Source of the DNA: UBA5109 sp963975155
Lineage (GTDB): Bacteria; Pseudomonadota; Gammaproteobacteria; Pseudomonadales; Pseudohongiellaceae
Direction of reading: 5' to 3'
Length of the DNA stretch: 64,000 bases
Assembly (NCBI GenBank): GCA_963975155.1
Contig: CAXBFG010000004.1
Coordinates: 62,001-126,000 of the forward strand
The notes below the pieces were generated by a model. The model did not search any database and had not been told where the DNA came from. It was given only the letters and a program-made list of their open reading frames with translations. The position numbers and the translations under genes were made by a program. Below, in pieces: positions 43,523-53,284 of the stretch. Numbering within the stretch: the stretch's first letter is position 1; every line of letters starts with the position of its first letter.

Positions 43523-45543
43523 CAGGATTCCACTACCAGTCCAGCCGGTTTCAAGGTGCCATCATTCGCAGGTTCTGCTTCCCCTGAGTGAATCTCCGAG
43601 GTAATTTTTTTAGTGCGGTAACGTTTATCCATGATTGCCAGCACAGCGCCAAATGCCATGATGAAGGCACCCAGCCAAATCCAGAGTACAAATGGTTTCA
43701 CATGTATTCTGACAACCCATGCGCCATCACCCCTTTCATCACCCAGCGCTGTAAACAAATCACGAAAAAGTCCAACATCGATTGCTGCTTCAGTTTGAAC
43801 TGCTCCGGTAGCAAAATAAAAGCGTTTTTCAGGTTCCAGAGTCAGATAGTCATCTCCATTCTTCAGCACTCTTATCACAGCGCGATCAGCACTGTAATTT
43901 GGTCCCTGGATAGAACTCACACCATCAAAGATAAAATCATAAGCGCCAATTGTCTCACTATCGCCAGGCGCCAGTCTTACATCTCTTTCGACACTGTAAT
44001 GACTGGTCAGGCAGACTCCCAGAATAATCACTGCCATACCCAAATGCGCCACCTGCATACCACAGTAACTAAGACTTAAGGCCTTGAGGCCTTTAAAAAA
44101 GCTATCCTTGTTAGCGGTTTTATTAATGATGTCCTTGCCAATACTGAACACGATCCACAGGGCAAGTACAGTAGCCGTTATGGCTGAAATATTAATCGCG
44201 GATGTCACCACAACAGGAATAATAATCCCCAGTGCAACACTGGCGATGAAGACCTTGGAAAGCTGCTGCTTCAGATAAGTTACCGAGGTTTTTTTCCAGC
44301 GCGAGAAAGTGCCGAAACCCAATGCAATAGCCAGTAATGCCATCAGGGGAACAAATACCGTATTAAAGTATGGTGCACCAATAGAAACACGATTGGCTTC
44401 ACCGTACACCGCTTCATGAATGAGTGGATATAAGGTTCCCAACAGGACTGCCGCCGTCGATACTACCAGAATTATATTATTGACCAGCAATAACACTTCA
44501 CGGGATGTCAGAGTATAGGATGCTGAACCTTTGACTACCGGTGCACGTAAGGCATAGAGCACCAGGGAGGAGCCAATGACAACAAGCATCAGAGTCAGTA
44601 ATACAATCCCCCGTGCCGGATCAACAGCAAACGAATGCACTGAGGTCAGTACGCCGGAACGAACAATAAAGGCTCCCAGCATGCTTAATGAAAAAGCTGC
44701 AATAGCCAATAATACGGTCCAGCTTTTAAATACGCCGCGTTTTTCTGTCACCGCCAGTGAATGAATCAGTGCAGTGCCCACCAGCCAGGGCATAAATGCC
44801 ACGTTTTCTACCGGATCCCAGAACCACCAGCCACCCCAACCCAGTTCGTAATAAGCCCACCAGGAACCGAGTGCTATGCCAATACTGAGGAAAGCCCAGG
44901 CAGCATTGGTCCAGGGTCGGGTCCAGCGTGCCCAGGCCGCATCCAGCCTGCCACTTAAAAGTGCTGCGATTGCGAAAGCAAAAGCCACGGAAAAACCTAC
45001 ATATCCCATATATAAAAAAGGTGGATGCACGATCAGACCAAAGTCCTGCAGGAGCGGATTCAGATCAGTACCGTCAGCAGGAATATTCAGCAAGCTTCGT
45101 TCAAAAGGGTTGGAAGTCATCAGCATGAATAACAGGAAGCCTATGGTAATTATTCCCATGACCGACATGACTCGCGCCAGAATATCCAGCGGCAGATTTT
45201 TGCTAAACAGACTCACGGCATAAGACCAGCTTGCCAGTATCAGCACCCATAGCAATAACGAACCTTCATGTCCGCCCCATATGGCAGTGAATTTATAGCG
45301 ATCCGGAAGCAGGCTATTGGAATTTCTCGCCACATAATTGACCGAAAAATCATCATTCAAAAAGGCATAGGCGAGACAGATAAAACTCAACATCATAAAT
45401 ACCCAGATGCCAGAACTTAAGGGGCGACACAGTGACATCCAGAGCTGATTGTTTTGAACCGCTCCAGCCATGGGAATGACAACCATCAAGCTAGCCAGAC
45501 AAAAGGCCAGTATCAGTGAAAAATTACCTAATTCAGGGATCAC
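43522..45543 (-). CDS. ccmF: cytochrome c maturation heme lyase CcmF
   Basis: Joins heme from CcmE to apocytochrome in the inner membrane. It has many transmembrane helices and the heme-handling WWD motif (GWGGWWFWDPVENVAFMP). I start at the GTG at 45543, which gives the family's opening (IPELGNFSL), has a GGAG Shine-Dalgarno and overlaps the end of ccmE. Upstream codons lie inside ccmE. About 673 residues. Confidence 0.95.
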   Translation of the reverse strand: MIPELGNFSLILAFCLASLMVVIPMAGAVQNNQLWMSLCRPLSSGIWVFMMLSFICLAYAFLNDDFSVNYVARNSNSLLPDRYKFTAIWGGHEGSLLLWVLILASWSYAVSLFSKNLPLDILARVMSVMGIITIGFLLFMLMTSNPFERSLLNIPADGTDLNPLLQDFGLIVHPPFLYMGYVGFSVAFAFAIAALLSGRLDAAWARWTRPWTNAAWAFLSIGIALGSWWAYYELGWGGWWFWDPVENVAFMPWLVGTALIHSLAVTEKRGVFKSWTVLLAIAAFSLSMLGAFIVRSGVLTSVHSFAVDPARGIVLLTLMLVVIGSSLVLYALRAPVVKGSASYTLTSREVLLLVNNIILVVSTAAVLLGTLYPLIHEAVYGEANRVSIGAPYFNTVFVPLMALLAIALGFGTFSRWKKTSVTYLKQQLSKVFIASVALGIIIPVVVTSAINISAITATVLALWIVFSIGKDIINKTANKDSFFKGLKALSLSYCGMQVAHLGMAVIILGVCLTSHYSVERDVRLAPGDSETIGAYDFIFDGVSSIQGPNYSADRAVIRVLKNGDDYLTLEPEKRFYFATGAVQTEAAIDVGLFRDLFTALGDERGDGAWVVRIHVKPFVLWIWLGAFIMAFGAVLAIMDKRYRTKKITSEIHSGEAEPANDGTLKPAGLVVES

Positions 45544-45976
45544 AAGTTTCTCCAGAGGCCTGTACCGCAGCCATTGATTCAGCAGGCATATAGTTTTCAT
45601 CATGTTTGGCCAGAATTTGTGAAGCCTGAAACACGCCATTATTATCTATATAACCATCGGCAACCACGCCCTGCCCTTCGCGGAATAAATCAGGCAGTAC
45701 ACCGGTAAAATTTACAGGAATATCCACGGCACAATCCGTCGCCATAAATTCCACTAAAGTGCCTTCCAGTTCTCCGGTGCGCAAGGAACCCATTTTTACC
45801 ATCCCCCCGATACGAAAATTCTGTCCGCTCGGCACCGCCCCCTGGGCAACTTCGCTTGGAGTATAAAACACATTAATCCCTTCGCTAAGTGCAAATAAGA
45901 CAAGACCGATAGCTATCGCAGACCCGGCTACGATAAATCCAACAATGGCCATACGCTGTTTACGTTGGACTGCCAT
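45533..45976 (-). CDS. ccmE: heme chaperone CcmE
   Basis: Carries heme covalently on a His from CcmC to CcmF. It has one N-terminal transmembrane helix and a small OB-fold; the heme-binding His is in LAKHDENYMP near the C terminus. 147 residues. Confidence 0.95.
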   Translation of the reverse strand: MAVQRKQRMAIVGFIVAGSAIAIGLVLFALSEGINVFYTPSEVAQGAVPSGQNFRIGGMVKMGSLRTGELEGTLVEFMATDCAVDIPVNFTGVLPDLFREGQGVVADGYIDNNGVFQASQILAKHDENYMPAESMAAVQASGETCDP

Positions 45977-46196
45977 TAGTAATTTCCTCCCGGTTTTGTT
46001 GGTCTAGTTGAGCTTGCGCCCGTTCCTGTTGTACCTGTTCGCGTTTTAACTGTTGTTTGAGGAATTTTTTTCTGGCCAGCATCGGTTGCCAGATATTAAA
46101 GATCAGCACAATCGCAAAAAAGGCATACGCTGACCATACATAACTTGCATAGCCACCCATTGCCAGAAAGTCACTAATGCTTTCAAAACTCCCCAT
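45960..46196 (-). CDS. ccmD: heme exporter protein CcmD
   Basis: A 78-residue small protein with one transmembrane helix and a basic, Gln/Arg-rich tail. The motif MGGYASYVWSAY is typical. It stabilises the CcmC-CcmE complex. It overlaps ccmE and lies directly after ccmC. Confidence 0.9.
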   Translation of the reverse strand: MGSFESISDFLAMGGYASYVWSAYAFFAIVLIFNIWQPMLARKKFLKQQLKREQVQQERAQAQLDQQNREEITNGSPT

Positions 46197-46948
46197 CAGC
46201 TATTACCTCTGATTTTATTGAGAACTTCATTCACCCATTCAGTGCGGCGTTCACGAATTAAAATTTCATTGCGGGTTCGTAAAATAATGGCAATCAGATA
46301 AAAACCCAATAAGCCAAATCCTACAAATATGGCTGGTACCCATATCTCTGGCGGGTTAGCCGCTGTATTACTCAGCGACAAGGAGCTCGCTCCCTGATGC
46401 AAAGTATTCCACCACACAACGGAATAGGAGATGATCGGAATATTCACAACGCCTACCAGACTCAATACGGATGTTGCCCTGGCACCTGCTTCTTCCGAAT
46501 CATAAGCCGAACGCAATACCATGACACCTACAAACAGAAATAGCATGATCAGGGTTGATGTTAAACGCGCATCCCATATCCACCAGGTACCCCAGGTTGG
46601 AATGCCCCATACCGAACCGCTAAACAAAGCCACCGCCGTAAACGTCATGCCGACTGGTGCACAGGCTTTGGCAACCATATCGGCCATCTTGATGCGCCAG
46701 ATCAGAAAAGCCGCTGCCATACAGGCCATCATGTAATAACAGCCCATCGCTATTGATGCTGAAGGCACATGAATGTAGGCAATACGGTAATTTTCACCCA
46801 TCTGGTAATCCGGCGGAGTAAATGCCAGTCCCCAAACCAGACCTACCCCCAATAAAATACCGGTTATAGCAGCCAACCAGGGCATCAGTTGACCTGTCAT
46901 GGTGTAAAACCATTTGGGAGAACCTAATTTATAAAGCCATTGCCACAT
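46196..46948 (-). CDS. ccmC: heme exporter protein CcmC
   Basis: Loads heme onto CcmE. Six transmembrane helices and the WWD motif (WGTWWIWDARLTS), with the helix motif RIAYIHVPSA. 250 residues. Confidence 0.96.
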   Translation of the reverse strand: MWQWLYKLGSPKWFYTMTGQLMPWLAAITGILLGVGLVWGLAFTPPDYQMGENYRIAYIHVPSASIAMGCYYMMACMAAAFLIWRIKMADMVAKACAPVGMTFTAVALFSGSVWGIPTWGTWWIWDARLTSTLIMLFLFVGVMVLRSAYDSEEAGARATSVLSLVGVVNIPIISYSVVWWNTLHQGASSLSLSNTAANPPEIWVPAIFVGFGLLGFYLIAIILRTRNEILIRERRTEWVNEVLNKIRGNS

Positions 46949-47001
46949 TAAAATATCCTATCCTACAAGCATCACGAAATAACTTAGTCAGCTTATGAAA
47001 C

Positions 47002-47667
47002 TTAACTTACACTGATTCTCAAGGCAGCTATTATTGCCAGTGGCGCAAGGCAAAGCGCCAGTATCAATATTGCTGCCATCAGGGCCAGCAACCCTGTTGT
47101 TGCCATTCCACTTAAGACCGCATTCACGACCCCTGTGCCGAAGATCAGTACAGGTATATATAGAGGCAATATTAACACAGCTAATAATAATCCACTTCTT
47201 GAAAGGCCTACCGTTAAGGCCATACCAATTGCCCCTATCATGGTTAAAACGGGCGTGCCAATTAACAGGCTCAGCACCAATGGGAAAAGTCCCTGCTCCG
47301 GTAAGGCCAGCATGCTTGCCAGTACCGGAGCCAGAATAACCAGCGGCAGACCGGAAACCAGCCAGTGACTACACACCTTGGCTAATACAATAAAATATAA
47401 GGGTTGCGGGCTTAATAACAACTGCTCCAAAGAGCCATCTTCGAAATCAGCCCGGAACAAGCTATCCATCGAAAGCATAACGGCCAGCAAGGCCGTAACC
47501 CAGATAACACCAGGTGCTATTTCACGTAAGAAATCTGTATCTGCACCAACTCCGAGCGGAAACAGGCTAACTGCAATCACAAAGAACATCAGGGGATTTA
47601 TCACATCACCAGGACTGCGAAAGGCTACCAGCAATTCCCGTCTTAAGGTTGCCCCGATAATATTCAT
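47002..47667 (-). CDS. ccmB: heme exporter protein CcmB
   Basis: Permease partner of the CcmA ATPase; releases holo-CcmE from CcmC. Six transmembrane helices. I start at the ATG at 47667, giving the usual opening (IIGATLRRELLVAF) and a 4-bp ATGA overlap with ccmA; the longer frame lies within ccmA. 221 residues. Confidence 0.94.
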   Translation of the reverse strand: MNIIGATLRRELLVAFRSPGDVINPLMFFVIAVSLFPLGVGADTDFLREIAPGVIWVTALLAVMLSMDSLFRADFEDGSLEQLLLSPQPLYFIVLAKVCSHWLVSGLPLVILAPVLASMLALPEQGLFPLVLSLLIGTPVLTMIGAIGMALTVGLSRSGLLLAVLILPLYIPVLIFGTGVVNAVLSGMATTGLLALMAAILILALCLAPLAIIAALRISVS

Positions 47668-48299
47668 ACAGTCTCCGGCGTGCTTAAGGCATCCAGATCT
47701 ATCACCTGTATGGGACAATTCATATGCAAATCATGGTGTGTCGTTAAAATCACGGCGCCACCCTGCTTAGCGTGCTCGCACAACAAGGCTTCCAATTCTG
47801 CGACACCCTGTTTATCCAGCGCTGTAAATGGTTCATCGATAATCCACAGCCTGGCTTGACTCAGCAACATACGCGCCAGACTCACCCGCCGCTGCTGACC
47901 CGCCGACATCAGATAACACGGCAGATCATCATAACCGTACAGATTAAACTTATTTAAAACCGGCTTGATCTGTGCTGAATTTTTCAGGCCTCGGGACGCG
48001 CAAAACCAGCTGAGATTTTCTTTCGGAGTCAGTGTCTTGTTGATGGCCGGGGCATGCCCCAGATAAAAAACGTCGCGATTAAATTCATGCCGGGCCTTCC
48101 TGTTTTCAACTCCGTGCCAGTATATAGACCCGGAATATTCATCGTTCAATCCGCACAGAATTCTTAACAGAGTGGTTTTTCCACTGCCGTTCGAGCCCTG
48201 AATTTGCCAGACTTCATTTTCGGCAACACTAAAACTCAGATTCTGAAACAGGATCCGCTCGTCGCGTTCACAATATAGACTTTTAAGTTCCAGCATCAT
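47664..48299 (-). CDS. ccmA: heme exporter ATP-binding protein CcmA
   Basis: ABC ATPase of the CcmAB complex. Walker A GSNGSGKTTLL, signature SAGQQRRVSLARM, Walker B LWIIDEPFTALD. 211 residues. First gene of the nine-gene ccmABCDEFGHI operon, which shows that the cell uses System I cytochrome c maturation. Confidence 0.96.
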   Translation of the reverse strand: MMLELKSLYCERDERILFQNLSFSVAENEVWQIQGSNGSGKTTLLRILCGLNDEYSGSIYWHGVENRKARHEFNRDVFYLGHAPAINKTLTPKENLSWFCASRGLKNSAQIKPVLNKFNLYGYDDLPCYLMSAGQQRRVSLARMLLSQARLWIIDEPFTALDKQGVAELEALLCEHAKQGGAVILTTHHDLHMNCPIQVIDLDALSTPETV

Positions 48300-48399
48300 T
48301 CATCGTCTTATGCATTTCATGACAGCATGGTGAGACCAGCATTATACCCTGTGCTTAGCCCCTAATCTTATGCAACAAAAAAGGAAATTCCGAATGTAA

Positions 48400-48425
48400 T
48401 TCATAGCGTAGCTATGAAGTTTTTA
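48400..48425. terminator. hairpin between dcd and ccmA
   Basis: A perfect 8-bp stem TTCATAGC/GCTATGAA with a GTA loop. The T-tract (GTTTTT) follows on the plus strand, while both flanking genes are on minus, so its role as a terminator is doubtful. Confidence 0.3.
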
Positions 48426-48989
48426 ACGAGGTGGAGTCACTCCTGTCTGCCCCATGTATTTACCATTTCTGTCCTTATAAGTAATTTCACACTGCTCATC
48501 TGATTCATAAAACAGCATCTGGGCAACACCTTCATGAGCATAAATCTTAGCCGGCAGCGGAGTCGTATTTGAGAATTCCAGAGTAACATGGCCTTCCCAT
48601 TCCGGCTCCAGTGGCGTCACATTAACAATAATGCCACATCTGGCATAGGTCGATTTACCCAGACAAACCGTTAATACATTCGAAGGGATGCGGAAATATT
48701 CCACCGTTCTGGCCAGGGCAAAAGAATTCGGCGGAATAACACAGACATCTTCATTGACGCTGACAAAACTGCTTTCATCAAAATTCTTGGGATCTACCAC
48801 GTTGGTGGTATGGACATTTGTGAATATTTTAAATTCCCCGGCACAGCGCACATCATAACCATAACTGGATGTACCATAGGAAATAACTTTATTACCCGCA
48901 ATTTCACGCACCTGACCGGGTTCAAAGGGATCGATCATCCCTTCTTGCTCCGACATCCTACGGATCCATTTATCTGATTTAATTGTCAT
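48423..48989 (-). CDS. dcd: dCTP deaminase
   Basis: Converts dCTP to dUTP, feeding dTMP synthesis. The trimeric dUTPase-like fold is seen in KSTYARCGIIVNVTPLEPEW and the C-terminal RNGKYMGQ. 188 residues, near the E. coli length. Confidence 0.96.
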   Translation of the reverse strand: MTIKSDKWIRRMSEQEGMIDPFEPGQVREIAGNKVISYGTSSYGYDVRCAGEFKIFTNVHTTNVVDPKNFDESSFVSVNEDVCVIPPNSFALARTVEYFRIPSNVLTVCLGKSTYARCGIIVNVTPLEPEWEGHVTLEFSNTTPLPAKIYAHEGVAQMLFYESDEQCEITYKDRNGKYMGQTGVTPPR

Positions 48990-49190
48990 ATTCTCAATTT
49001 CCAGGCATTTTCAAAAAAAGAATCACGCTGTCTTGATGTCAAACAGATCAGGCATGAAAAAGTGCACATATTACGCAGTTAATGCTAACTTTGACAGCCA
49101 AAAATTTGCTAGAATGCCTCGCCTGTTTGACGTTAAAGCAGGTTAAATCGGGTAGTGTTTTACAACGTTTGATACGATCAGGAGTGCAAA

Positions 49191-49526
49191 ATGAAGTTTA
49201 AACTGGCATTGATTTTGAGTGTTTTTCTTTCTACTTTCCCCGGCACTTTGCTGGCTCAGGATGCTGAGGCTGGCAGGGTTCTTTACAATATATGCAGCGC
49301 TTGTCACGGCCCTAATGGTGAAGGACTGCAAGCCTTAAACGGTCCTAAACTGGCCGGCCAGGAAGCCTGGTATACCATTCGCCAGTTGCAAAATTTTAAA
49401 TCCGGCGCCCGTGGTTCTGACCCCCGGGATATCTATGGGCAGCAGATGGCTCCTATGGCCCAAACACTGACTACAGACCAGGCCATTAGAGATGTTGCCG
49501 CTTATATTGAGAGTCTGGGTAATTAA
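49191..49526 (+). CDS. exported monoheme cytochrome c
   Basis: 111 residues: a signal peptide ending at LLAQ, one heme site CSACH (CxxCH), and a distal Met ligand in the GQQMAPMAQTL segment. It resembles class I c4/c5-type cytochromes. It probably carries electrons in the periplasm and needs the adjacent ccm system for heme attachment. An AGGAG Shine-Dalgarno precedes the ATG, and a TGC-TAGAAT extended -10 lies near 49110. Confidence 0.92.
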   Translation: MKFKLALILSVFLSTFPGTLLAQDAEAGRVLYNICSACHGPNGEGLQALNGPKLAGQEAWYTIRQLQNFKSGARGSDPRDIYGQQMAPMAQTLTTDQAIRDVAAYIESLGN

Positions 49527-49544
49527 CAGGATCTTTGTTTTGTG

Positions 49545-49580
49545 AAATCTGGCCTCGCAGTTGCGGAGCCAGATTTTTTT
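49545..49580 (+). terminator. Rho-independent terminator after the cytochrome c gene
   Basis: Nine-bp arms AAATCTGGC/GCCAGATTT with an inner CGCA/TGCG stem, followed by a seven-T run. It reaches the end of convergent recJ. Confidence 0.9.
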
Positions 49581-51300
49581 AAGCCTCAATAAACTCTTCA
49601 ATCATCAGCTGTACCGAACGCACCCCCCTGAATTCATTGACCTGCAAGCGATAAAGCAGTTCTAAGTTGGATAACTTGCTGCCCAAAATTTCTGCACTGA
49701 CATTAAAAGCAATAGCATCTATAGCCTGTTCCGAAGCCGGGGCTTGAAGTAACAATTTCAGGTGTCTGGCCCCGAGCACTCGCTGGTCCAGCACCTCGAA
49801 ATCCCCAATGAACAAGGGTTCCGGAAATTGCTGGCCCCAGGGTCCGGCCTGCTCCAGTAATTCTGCAAATTGCAGTGTCAGGCAATCAGCCGGCAAACTG
49901 CCGTCGGTATAAATCACTTGTTCAAGCATATGAGGGTCAAGCAGATTCTCCAGTTCCTGATTAAAAGCAGTTTTAAATGCCACAAAATCTTTCGCATATA
50001 TGCTCAAACCTGCCGCCATCGCATGCCCGCCAAACTTACTCAGTAAACCAGGATGTTTTGTAGCGATAATATCCAGTAGATCGCGGATATGGATGCCGGG
50101 AATAGATCGGGCTGACCCTTTTATTTCATTGCTGTTTTCAGTGGAACAGGCAAAAACGATTGCCGGGCGATGAAATTTATCCTTGAGTCGGGAAGCCAGA
50201 ATGCCAACAACGCCCTGATGCCAATCGGCATTAAAAAGACAAAGACCTGTGTCCTTTTCAGCATCGTCCTCGAGACCAGACAGAAAGGCCATGGCCTGAT
50301 CCTGCATACTCTGCTCAATATTTTTTCTATCCTTGTTTAAATCGTTTAATTGTTGCGCAAACAGATAGGCAGTATGGGGATTTTCGGTCAGTAGGCATTC
50401 GATGCCGAGACTCATATCATCCAGTCGGCCAGCAGCATTCAGGCGTGGCCCGAGCACAAAACCCAGATCACTGGCATTTAGATTGTGTTTATTCTGACCG
50501 GCTATTTCAAGCAGAGCATTGATGCCCGGACGGCATCGGCCAGAACGAATGAGTTGCACCCCATGTTTAACCAGACAACGATTATTTTTATCCAGAGGAA
50601 CGACGTCGGCTACCGTCCCCAGTGCAACCAGATCAAGATACTGCAGCATGTTAGGCTCTGATCGATTATTTATGTTAAACCAGCCTGTGTCCCGCAAGTC
50701 AGCCCGCAAAGCCAACATCAGGTAGTAGACGACGCCGACACCAGCCAGCGCCTTGGATGGGAAAGTACAACCGAACTGGTTAGGATTAATAATACATTCT
50801 GCCGCGGGTAAATCAGTACCGGGCAAGTGATGATCTGTAATTAACACCTTGATTCCCAGCTCAGTGGCTCTCGCAACTCCATCTATACTGGCGATCCCGT
50901 TATCCACAGTAATAATAAGTGCCGGTTGTCTTTGTTTAGCGACTTCAACTATTTCCGGGGTTAAGCCATATCCGAATTCAAAGCGATTAGGAACCAGATA
51001 ATCCACCTGCTCGAATCCAAAACGTCTTAAACAAAGCAGTAACAAGGCAGTGCTGGTTGCGCCATCTGCATCAAAGTCACCGACAACCAGTATTTTATCC
51101 TGCTGTTCGAGGGCTGCACGCAACAGGCTGACAGCATGATTAATATTTAATATAAGTCCAGGACTTGCAAGCCCATCCAGATCCAGAGTGCATTCACTGT
51201 TGTCGGTCACCCCTCTGTTACCAAGTATTTGTTTTAGAACCGGATGCATTTCAAGCGTCAGTGCCGACGCAGGGCTGACTGGATAACTTTTTATTTTCAT
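49579..51300 (-). CDS. recJ: single-stranded-DNA-specific exonuclease RecJ
   Basis: 5'-3' ssDNA exonuclease for recombination and mismatch repair. DHH-family metal motifs: GDFDADGATSTA, the DHH in ITDHHLPG and a DHHA1 domain with KFGGHAMAAGLS. 573 residues. Confidence 0.96.
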   Translation of the reverse strand: MKIKSYPVSPASALTLEMHPVLKQILGNRGVTDNSECTLDLDGLASPGLILNINHAVSLLRAALEQQDKILVVGDFDADGATSTALLLLCLRRFGFEQVDYLVPNRFEFGYGLTPEIVEVAKQRQPALIITVDNGIASIDGVARATELGIKVLITDHHLPGTDLPAAECIINPNQFGCTFPSKALAGVGVVYYLMLALRADLRDTGWFNINNRSEPNMLQYLDLVALGTVADVVPLDKNNRCLVKHGVQLIRSGRCRPGINALLEIAGQNKHNLNASDLGFVLGPRLNAAGRLDDMSLGIECLLTENPHTAYLFAQQLNDLNKDRKNIEQSMQDQAMAFLSGLEDDAEKDTGLCLFNADWHQGVVGILASRLKDKFHRPAIVFACSTENSNEIKGSARSIPGIHIRDLLDIIATKHPGLLSKFGGHAMAAGLSIYAKDFVAFKTAFNQELENLLDPHMLEQVIYTDGSLPADCLTLQFAELLEQAGPWGQQFPEPLFIGDFEVLDQRVLGARHLKLLLQAPASEQAIDAIAFNVSAEILGSKLSNLELLYRLQVNEFRGVRSVQLMIEEFIEA

Positions 51301-51303
51301 CTG

Positions 51304-52969
51304 TCAGACTATACTGGCCGGTGCATCGGATTGAGCTTGTCTATTGTACTCATGCTTTAATTCTCTTCTTAAAATCTTCCCGAGCTTGGTTTTGGGTAAA
51401 GATTCTCTAAACTCAATATCTTTAGGTACTTTATACGCTGACAGCTTGGTCTTGCAAAATTTGAGCAAGCTTTCCTTATCTGGAGCCTGCTCGTCAACAA
51501 CAACCAACAGTTTCACCTGCTCAGCACCCCTGCTGTCCGTAACGCCAATGGCGACAACATCTTTAATACCAGGGTATTCACTCACCAAGGTTTCAATTTC
51601 GCTGGGATACACATTAAAACCTGAAACGATAATCATATCCTTGAGCCGGTCGATAATTTTCAGGTGACCTTCTTTATCCAGCAGCGCAATATCACCGGTA
51701 CGCAGCCAGCCCTGAGCATCCAGCACTGTAGAAGTTTCTTCACTTTGCTGCCAGTAAGCTCCCATGACCTGCGGACCTCGCACACAGAGCTCGCCCACCT
51801 CACCAGACTCTAGGGACTCACCTTGCGTATTGATTATTTTCAGCTCCGTTTCCGGCAAGGCTTTACCAATATAATCTAATTGGTAATCCTGATAACTGTT
51901 ACAGGCTATTAAAGGTGAGCTTTCCGTTAAACCATAACCTTCCAGAATTCTGCAGCCCGTTACCTCGTACCAGCGATCGGCGATTTCTCTTGATAAAGGC
52001 ATGCCTCCTGAAGTGCAGACATGCAATTCAGAAAAATCCACTTGGGAAAATGCCGGGTGTTCACAAAGCTTCTGAAAAAGAGGGTTGATGCCACAAAAAA
52101 CATTAACTTTATAAGCTTTAATATCGTTTATTAAACGCGACAGATAACGCGGGTTGGGTATCAGTATATTGTGATAACCCATGACCAGACTGCAGAGGAA
52201 GTTCATACTGAAAGCATAAACATGATAAAGCGGCAAGGGAGCTACAACGATTGAGCCCTTAATCGGACAATTTGTACCCAGATGCTCATTTAATTGTCTT
52301 AAATTTGTTAGCAGGTTTTTATGGCTCAGCATACTGCCTTTGGACAGGCCTGTCGTGCCACCTGTATATTGCAACAACGCCAGATCATCTGCAGGAACAT
52401 CCCGGGCAGCGCTTAAATCGCATGTCGCTAGAGCTTTTTTTTCCCAGTGCCAATGCCTTCCTGAACTTAACAAAGGCCGGAAATTCCAGACAACTTTGGT
52501 AAGCTGCAAACCGTGCCAGAGTATGCAGTGTTGTGCGCCTTATGAGAGGATGCAGATCAGCAATATTTGTTACGATCACTGTCTGCACTGATGTTTCTGC
52601 CTGAATTGCCTGGAAGGTTAAAGCTTTGCCTGAATAAACTATCAAAGCCTTGGCCCCGGAATCATTTAACTGATGTTTGAGTTCATCTTCGGAATACTCA
52701 GGATTAGTATTGACCAATACCATGTCTGCTTTTAATACTGCCAGTGCAGCAATTGGAAACTGCAGAATGTTTGGCAACTGAACTGCCACACGGTCACCAC
52801 TTTGCAGTTCCGTATACTCAAGCAGATAGACTGCCAGGTGATCGCTCAACTCATTGAGTTCACGATAGGTTAAATCCCTGCCAATTGCCGTGTAGGCAAT
52901 TTGCTCAGAGTATTCTGTGCAGGCCCTTGTCAGCTGAGTCACTATGTTTTTATCTATTTTTAACAACAT
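51304..52969 (-). pseudogene. fadD: long-chain fatty-acid-CoA ligase (FadD-type) with an apparent frameshift
   Basis: Activates fatty acids as acyl-CoA. The N-terminal part (from 52969) reads in one frame through KFRKALALGKK; the rest continues one base off in the frame ending at 51304 (AADDLALLQYTGGTTGLSKG-like core, GYGLTESSPL, KLGKILRR). The switch lies in an A8 run (52435-52442). With seven A the gene reads straight through as an intact protein of about 555 residues, the family's length. No other damage is seen. It may be a sequencing error, a recent mutation, or a gene rescued by slippage of the RNA polymerase. Confidence 0.8.
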
Positions 52970-53284
52970 CCCATCCTTGAAATTACGACCGCTGACCCTA
53001 AATATTATCTGTCACTGCACTATCTAGCTGATTGCCCGGTTTAAATCCTTTGCTTGCATCGGCTTCTAAACTTAAGCAGCTACTCAGCAAAAAGATAGAC
53101 CTTTGACAGGTTTGGGAGTATTTCGATTTTCATGACTATATCTTATGAATCACGGCGCAAATGTGCATCAAAATGGAAAGTTTTCACCATGGCCGAGCAG
53201 CTGCGCCAGATACTGGAACTTTTATTATGAAAATTCAACTAAGTCCATAGACAGTTTCTCAATTTACCACCACTAAGCTAGCAG
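52970..53284. other. gene-free region between fadD and the HtrA gene
   Basis: Divergent promoters must lie here. A perfect TTGACA occurs at 53103-53108, but no matching -10 follows at the usual distance. A 32-codon frame at 53132-53230 lacks support (no well-placed Shine-Dalgarno). Confidence 0.5.

Noticed and set aside
53132..53230. A 32-codon frame upstream of the HtrA gene
   Set aside because: No well-spaced Shine-Dalgarno and no recognisable feature; the GGGAG is too far from the ATG.
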